Positions 61,056-64,000 of a stretch of DNA of 64,000 nucleotides are shown here, in pieces. The notes under the pieces are model-generated. The model ran no database searches. It saw only the letters and a list, made by a program, of their open reading frames with translations, and was not told where the DNA came from. The stretch is from an uncultured Lachnospiraceae bacterium. Its GTDB lineage: Bacteria; Bacillota; Clostridia; Lachnospirales; Lachnospiraceae. Made by a program: the position numbers and the translations under genes. The stretch is taken from assembly GCA_910577785.1 (NCBI GenBank), contig CAJTNT010000002.1, positions 78,632 to 142,631 on the forward strand, read 5' to 3'. How positions within the stretch are numbered: the first letter of the stretch is position 1; every line of letters starts with the position of its first letter.

Positions 61056-62867
61056 ATGTTATATCCAATCTTGACGCCAGCCCGCTTTTTTAGTGACCTC
61101 AGCGGTGTATGGGATTTTAAATTAGACAATGGCAGGGGCTTTTCTGAGGAATGGTACGCAAGGCCGTTGGAGGAGCCGATGGCAATGCCGGTGCCGGCTT
61201 CTTACAACGACCTCAAAGAAGGGATAGACTTCCGTGACCATTATGGATGGGTGTTTTACCAGCGCAAAGTTTCCCTGCCCTCCTCTCTGAAAGGGCAGCG
61301 GATTGTGCTGCGCTGTGACGCTGTGACCCACCATGCGCGGGTGTATTTGGGGAAGGAAATGATTTGCGAGCATAAGGGGGGCTTCCTGCCCTTTGAGGTG
61401 GAATTGGACGGGAGGATTACAGAAGGGGAGCAGCTGCTGACGATTGCAGTCAATAATGTGATTGATTATACGACCCTGCCCGTGGGCGGCAAGGCAGATA
61501 TGCTCAGCGGCATGGTCGGCAATATGGGCGCGGGGGCAGAAGGGCGGAAGCCCCAGAACCATCCGAATTTTGACTTTTTTAACTATTGCGGGATTACCCG
61601 GCCAGTGAGAATCTATACTACGCCCCAGGATTATATCGCTGATATTTCCCTGGTGCCGGAAGTACAGGACGGGCATGCTTTCCTGCATTATGAAGTGCAG
61701 GCCAAAGGAAACGGGGAATGCAAGGTAGAGGCTTATGACTGCTGTGGCCGCAAGGTAGCGGAGCAGCCAGGCTTAAAAGGGAAGCTGCTGATTCAGGATG
61801 TCATCCTCTGGCAGCCGCTGAAGCCCTACCTCTATGATATCCGGGTAACTTTTGGCGAGGATGAGTATACCCTGCCCTATGGGGTGCGCACCGTCCAGGT
61901 GGAAGGCAGCCAGTTCCTGATTAATGGCCGTCCCTTCTATTTTAAGGGCTACGGGAAGCATGAGGACACCTTCCCCAATGGCCGCGGCATCAACCTGCCG
62001 ATGAACACCAAGGACATTTCGCTGATGAAATGGCAGGGCGCCAACAGCTTCCGTACCAGCCATTATCCATACAGCGAAGAGATGATGCGTCTCTGCGACC
62101 GGGAAGGGATTGTAGTGATTGATGAGACGACAGCGGTGGGCGTGAACCTGCAGTTCGGCGGCGGCGCCAACTTTGGAGGGGAGAAGGTAGGGACGTTCGA
62201 CCCACAGCATGGCGTCAAGACACAGGAACACCATCAGGAGGTGATCCGCGACCTGATTGCCAGGGATAAGAACTATGCCTGCGTCGTGATGTGGAGCATT
62301 GCCAATGAGCCAGATTCAGCGGCAGAGGGCGCATATGAGTACTTTAAGCCGCTTTTCGGCCTGGCCAGGGATCAGGATCCACAGAAGCGCCCCTGCACTC
62401 TGGTAAGCGTGCAGATGCCGGATCCTAAGAAGGACTGTTCTGTGAAGCTGAGCGATGTCATCTGCCTGAACCGCTATTATGGATGGTATTTTGGCGGGCC
62501 GGATCTGGAAGGCCCGGAAATGGCGCTGCGCAAAGAGCTGGATTTCTGGAATGAGGTTGGGAAGCCGGTGATTTTTACGGAATATGGAGCGGATACAGTG
62601 CAGGGCCTGCACGATACGACCCCTGTCATGTATACGGAAGAATATCAGGTGGATTATTACAAGATGAACCATCGGGTATTTGACGATTATGGTATTGTGG
62701 TGGGGGAACAGGCCTGGAACTTTGCCGATTTCGCTACCAGCCAAAGCCTGCTGCGGGTGCAGGGCAACAAAAAGGGTATCTTTACCCGTGACAGGAAGCC
62801 CAAGCTTGCCGCCCATTATTTCCGTGGGCGCTGGCAGGATATCCCGGATTTCGGCTATAAGCAGTGA
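61056..62867 (+). CDS. uidA: Beta-glucuronidase (GH2)
   Basis: A 603-residue GH2 beta-glucuronidase, the same length as E. coli GusA. Sugar-binding, Ig-like and TIM-barrel domains are in order. Acid/base E418 in SIANEPDS, nucleophile E509 in IFTEYGAD, and the N571-x-K573 pair in GNKKG that reads the glucuronate carboxylate. Between VIDETTAVGVNLQ and the catalytic helix lies an extended active-site loop of E. coli length (GGGANFGGEKVGTFDPQHG), the Loop 1 class of gut enzymes known to process small drug glucuronides. No signal peptide, so cytoplasmic. AAGGAGGAG precedes the ATG. No transporter or GusR-like regulator is adjacent. Confidence 0.95.
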   Translation: MLYPILTPARFFSDLSGVWDFKLDNGRGFSEEWYARPLEEPMAMPVPASYNDLKEGIDFRDHYGWVFYQRKVSLPSSLKGQRIVLRCDAVTHHARVYLGKEMICEHKGGFLPFEVELDGRITEGEQLLTIAVNNVIDYTTLPVGGKADMLSGMVGNMGAGAEGRKPQNHPNFDFFNYCGITRPVRIYTTPQDYIADISLVPEVQDGHAFLHYEVQAKGNGECKVEAYDCCGRKVAEQPGLKGKLLIQDVILWQPLKPYLYDIRVTFGEDEYTLPYGVRTVQVEGSQFLINGRPFYFKGYGKHEDTFPNGRGINLPMNTKDISLMKWQGANSFRTSHYPYSEEMMRLCDREGIVVIDETTAVGVNLQFGGGANFGGEKVGTFDPQHGVKTQEHHQEVIRDLIARDKNYACVVMWSIANEPDSAAEGAYEYFKPLFGLARDQDPQKRPCTLVSVQMPDPKKDCSVKLSDVICLNRYYGWYFGGPDLEGPEMALRKELDFWNEVGKPVIFTEYGADTVQGLHDTTPVMYTEEYQVDYYKMNHRVFDDYGIVVGEQAWNFADFATSQSLLRVQGNKKGIFTRDRKPKLAAHYFRGRWQDIPDFGYKQ

Positions 62868-62873
62868 GGGAAT

Positions 62874-62935
62874 GGCCATACGAACCGCTGCGGAAGTGGG
62901 GAAGCTTGGGCAGAAATGCACTCCCACTCCGCTGC
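62874..62935 (+). repeat. Repeat family A copy 2
   Basis: 60 nt starting GGCCATACG, about 75% identical without gaps to 10540-10599. Here GCGGAAGTGGG (about 62890-62900) pairs with CCCACTCCGC (about 62923-62932), forming a compact hairpin right after the beta-glucuronidase gene. Confidence 0.55.
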
Positions 62936-62975
62936 GGATGGAAGGCGGAATCCTGCACGAATGACCGGTACTTTT

Positions 62976-63746
62976 TTACGGCCCGCAGTACTTACAGGAA
63001 GGTGGATTTCTTTGTAGCTGTTTTTCCCAGGTTTTGGCCAGCTGTGCTTGCAGGAAAGTACGCAGCGGTTTCAAATCTTGCCGGATATCCCAGGCCTCCA
63101 ATGCCTCGTAATATTCCTTTCGGTCTTCTTCAAAGATGGTAATGGGGGGATGGTTATGGAGGACGAGGAAATAATTCATAGCCAGCCGCCCGGTACGGCC
63201 ATTCCCATCAGCGAAGGGGTGAATATTTTCAAATTTAGCATGAAAGTATGCGGCGGCTGTTAAGGCCTGTTCTTTAGGGAAATCTTCGAATTCCGCTAAC
63301 AGTTCGGCCATTTCCTCTGCCACATTTTCGGACGGCGCCCCAACCTCTTCCCGTCCTGTTGCGTAATCATGCTGTTTATACTTCCCGGGTCGTTCCCCTA
63401 ACTGGTATCGTCTAGTGTCATACGTGTTCTGGGTCAGCGTTTGCTGCAGTGCTTTGACAAAGCCCTCGTCTAAGGAGCGTTTTTTGCCAAAACTGTCTAG
63501 AAATAGTTCATAGGCATTTTTTTCATTTCTAATTTCAAACAGGGTGCGCAGATCTCCGGTGTAAGAAGTTACGCCGTCATGCTCGAAAATCTCCCGTGTG
63601 TCGTGGTAAGTAATCCTGTCATTTTCTAGCTTCCCAGAATGATATGCAAACATAATGCGGTGTCCTTCCAAGGCCTGTGCCAGCTCTGCATCTGTGGTAA
63701 TGCCTTTGCTTTGCCAGAAAGCAATCACTTCCTTATAATCTGCCAT
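62976..63746 (-). CDS. Fic-domain protein (AMPylase family) with inhibitory helix
   Basis: A 256-residue Fic protein. The catalytic loop HPFADGNGRTGR is complete (H176), so NMP transfer from ATP to a protein hydroxyl is expected. An N-terminal SGKLEN segment (S37-E41-N42) matches the (S/T)xxxE(G/N) inhibitory helix, making it a self-restrained class II Fic. The C-terminus ends SCKYCGP, a Cys pair. ATG at 63746 follows GGAGG at 8 bp. It stands alone with its own promoter; the target protein is unknown. No separate antitoxin is needed given the internal helix. Confidence 0.9.
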   Translation of the reverse strand: MADYKEVIAFWQSKGITTDAELAQALEGHRIMFAYHSGKLENDRITYHDTREIFEHDGVTSYTGDLRTLFEIRNEKNAYELFLDSFGKKRSLDEGFVKALQQTLTQNTYDTRRYQLGERPGKYKQHDYATGREEVGAPSENVAEEMAELLAEFEDFPKEQALTAAAYFHAKFENIHPFADGNGRTGRLAMNYFLVLHNHPPITIFEEDRKEYYEALEAWDIRQDLKPLRTFLQAQLAKTWEKQLQRNPPSCKYCGP

Positions 63747-63834
63747 AGAAAATCCTCCAATCTTTTCTTCCAAATATCAGTTTGGGTAAGCTGCCCCATT
63801 TGGGTTGCTATTCCTAAATAACGTTATATAAGAT

Positions 63835-63863
63835 AGTATATCGGATATGCTGGTGGTTTTCAA
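63835..63863 (-). promoter_or_regulatory. Promoter of Fic gene
   Basis: Minus strand: TTGAAA (63863-63858), 17-bp spacer, TATACT (63840-63835). Confidence 0.7.
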
Positions 63864-63903
63864 TGCCAATCTTTTACTTAGGAACAGAGAATGTAACACT
63901 TTT

Positions 63904-63983
63904 GTTACTATTCACGGCCTGGGGGCCGCTCATAGTAACGATTTGGGGCGATATTTAGAGTTTTGCTACGCAAAAATCGCCCC
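63904..63983. other. Two adjacent intergenic hairpins at right edge
   Basis: GTTACTAT (63904-63911) pairs with ATAGTAAC (63932-63939), enclosing a GGCC/GGCC core. GGGGCGAT (63945-63952) pairs with ATCGCCCC (63976-63983). The region may be the 3' end of a gene beyond the window or another intergenic repeat. Confidence 0.5.
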
Positions 63984-64000
63984 TCACTCCTGAATCATGT

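Noticed and set aside
1..64000. tRNA, rRNA, riboswitch, transposase and phage genes
   Set aside because: Looked for in intergenic gaps and among the translations. None had recognisable sequence or structure, though small non-coding RNAs could be missed by eye.

Overview
The window looks like a chromosomal segment of an anaerobic, spore-forming gut Firmicute, most likely a member of the Lachnospiraceae (Clostridia). This is inferred from several genes together: a class III (anaerobic) ribonucleotide reductase, SpoVT, the Bacillus/Clostridium-type yaaR-holB-ricT-rsmI cluster, strong AGGAGG ribosome-binding sites, a gut-type beta-glucuronidase and a secreted xylan-type CE1/GH43 enzyme. Base composition is moderate (roughly half G+C by eye), with one clearly AT-richer island at about 22-25.9 kb. 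No rRNA, tRNA, CRISPR array, transposase or prophage gene was seen.

Region by region. 0-2.7 kb (minus): a PLP-dependent Orn/Lys/Arg decarboxylase and mgtE, which runs off the left edge. 2.8-5.1 kb: nrdD behind a TTGACA-17-TATAAT promoter covered by two NrdR boxes. 5.3-8.7 kb: sigma factor, membrane protein, ABC ATPase and ABC permease. 8.8-10.5 kb: a small membrane protein and an isolated murG. 10.5-11.6 kb: a gene-free kilobase packed with nested hairpins, a 66-bp tandem array and a 61-bp tandem array. 11.6-16.5 kb: yaaR-holB-ricT-methyltransferase-rsmI followed by a DUF6429-GNAT protein. 16.5-21.8 kb: a DUF885 lipoprotein, a patatin/2-hydroxyacid dehydrogenase fusion and a zinc-dependent phospholipase C-like protein. 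22-25.5 kb (minus): a BcgI-like type IIB restriction-modification pair and a decayed reading frame. 25.9-29.8 kb: a SWIM-SNF2 helicase and an ArsC-like protein.

29.9-39.7 kb is the most system-like part. A two-component pair (minus) faces an operon (plus) of a propeller/solute-binding fusion lipoprotein, two sugar-type permeases, a HlyD-like adaptor and a MacB-like membrane protein. The two transcription units share a symmetric intergenic region in which each extended -10 box has its own pair of 11-bp-spaced direct repeats, as expected for an OmpR-family regulator. No ATPase is encoded, and three of the exported proteins carry long low-complexity insertions.

39.9-49.1 kb: an orphan AbrB-like regulator behind a palindrome, a giant secreted CE1-LamG-Ig-GH43-Fn3 protein, a two-domain PPK2 enzyme and a CoA-disulfide reductase with a C-terminal rhodanese. 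49.4-53.7 kb: a heterodimeric ABC exporter with a DUF454 protein, behind a leader with two identical-arm palindromes and an attenuator-like hairpin. 53.9-58.6 kb: spoVT, a polysaccharide deacetylase, an ECF sigma/DUF4179 pair and an acyltransferase. 58.7-64 kb: a PrcB-like lipoprotein, murA, a beta-glucuronidase and a Fic protein. At least two dispersed intergenic repeat families have two copies each in the window.

All functional names rest on reading motifs, lengths and gene order; no database search was run.
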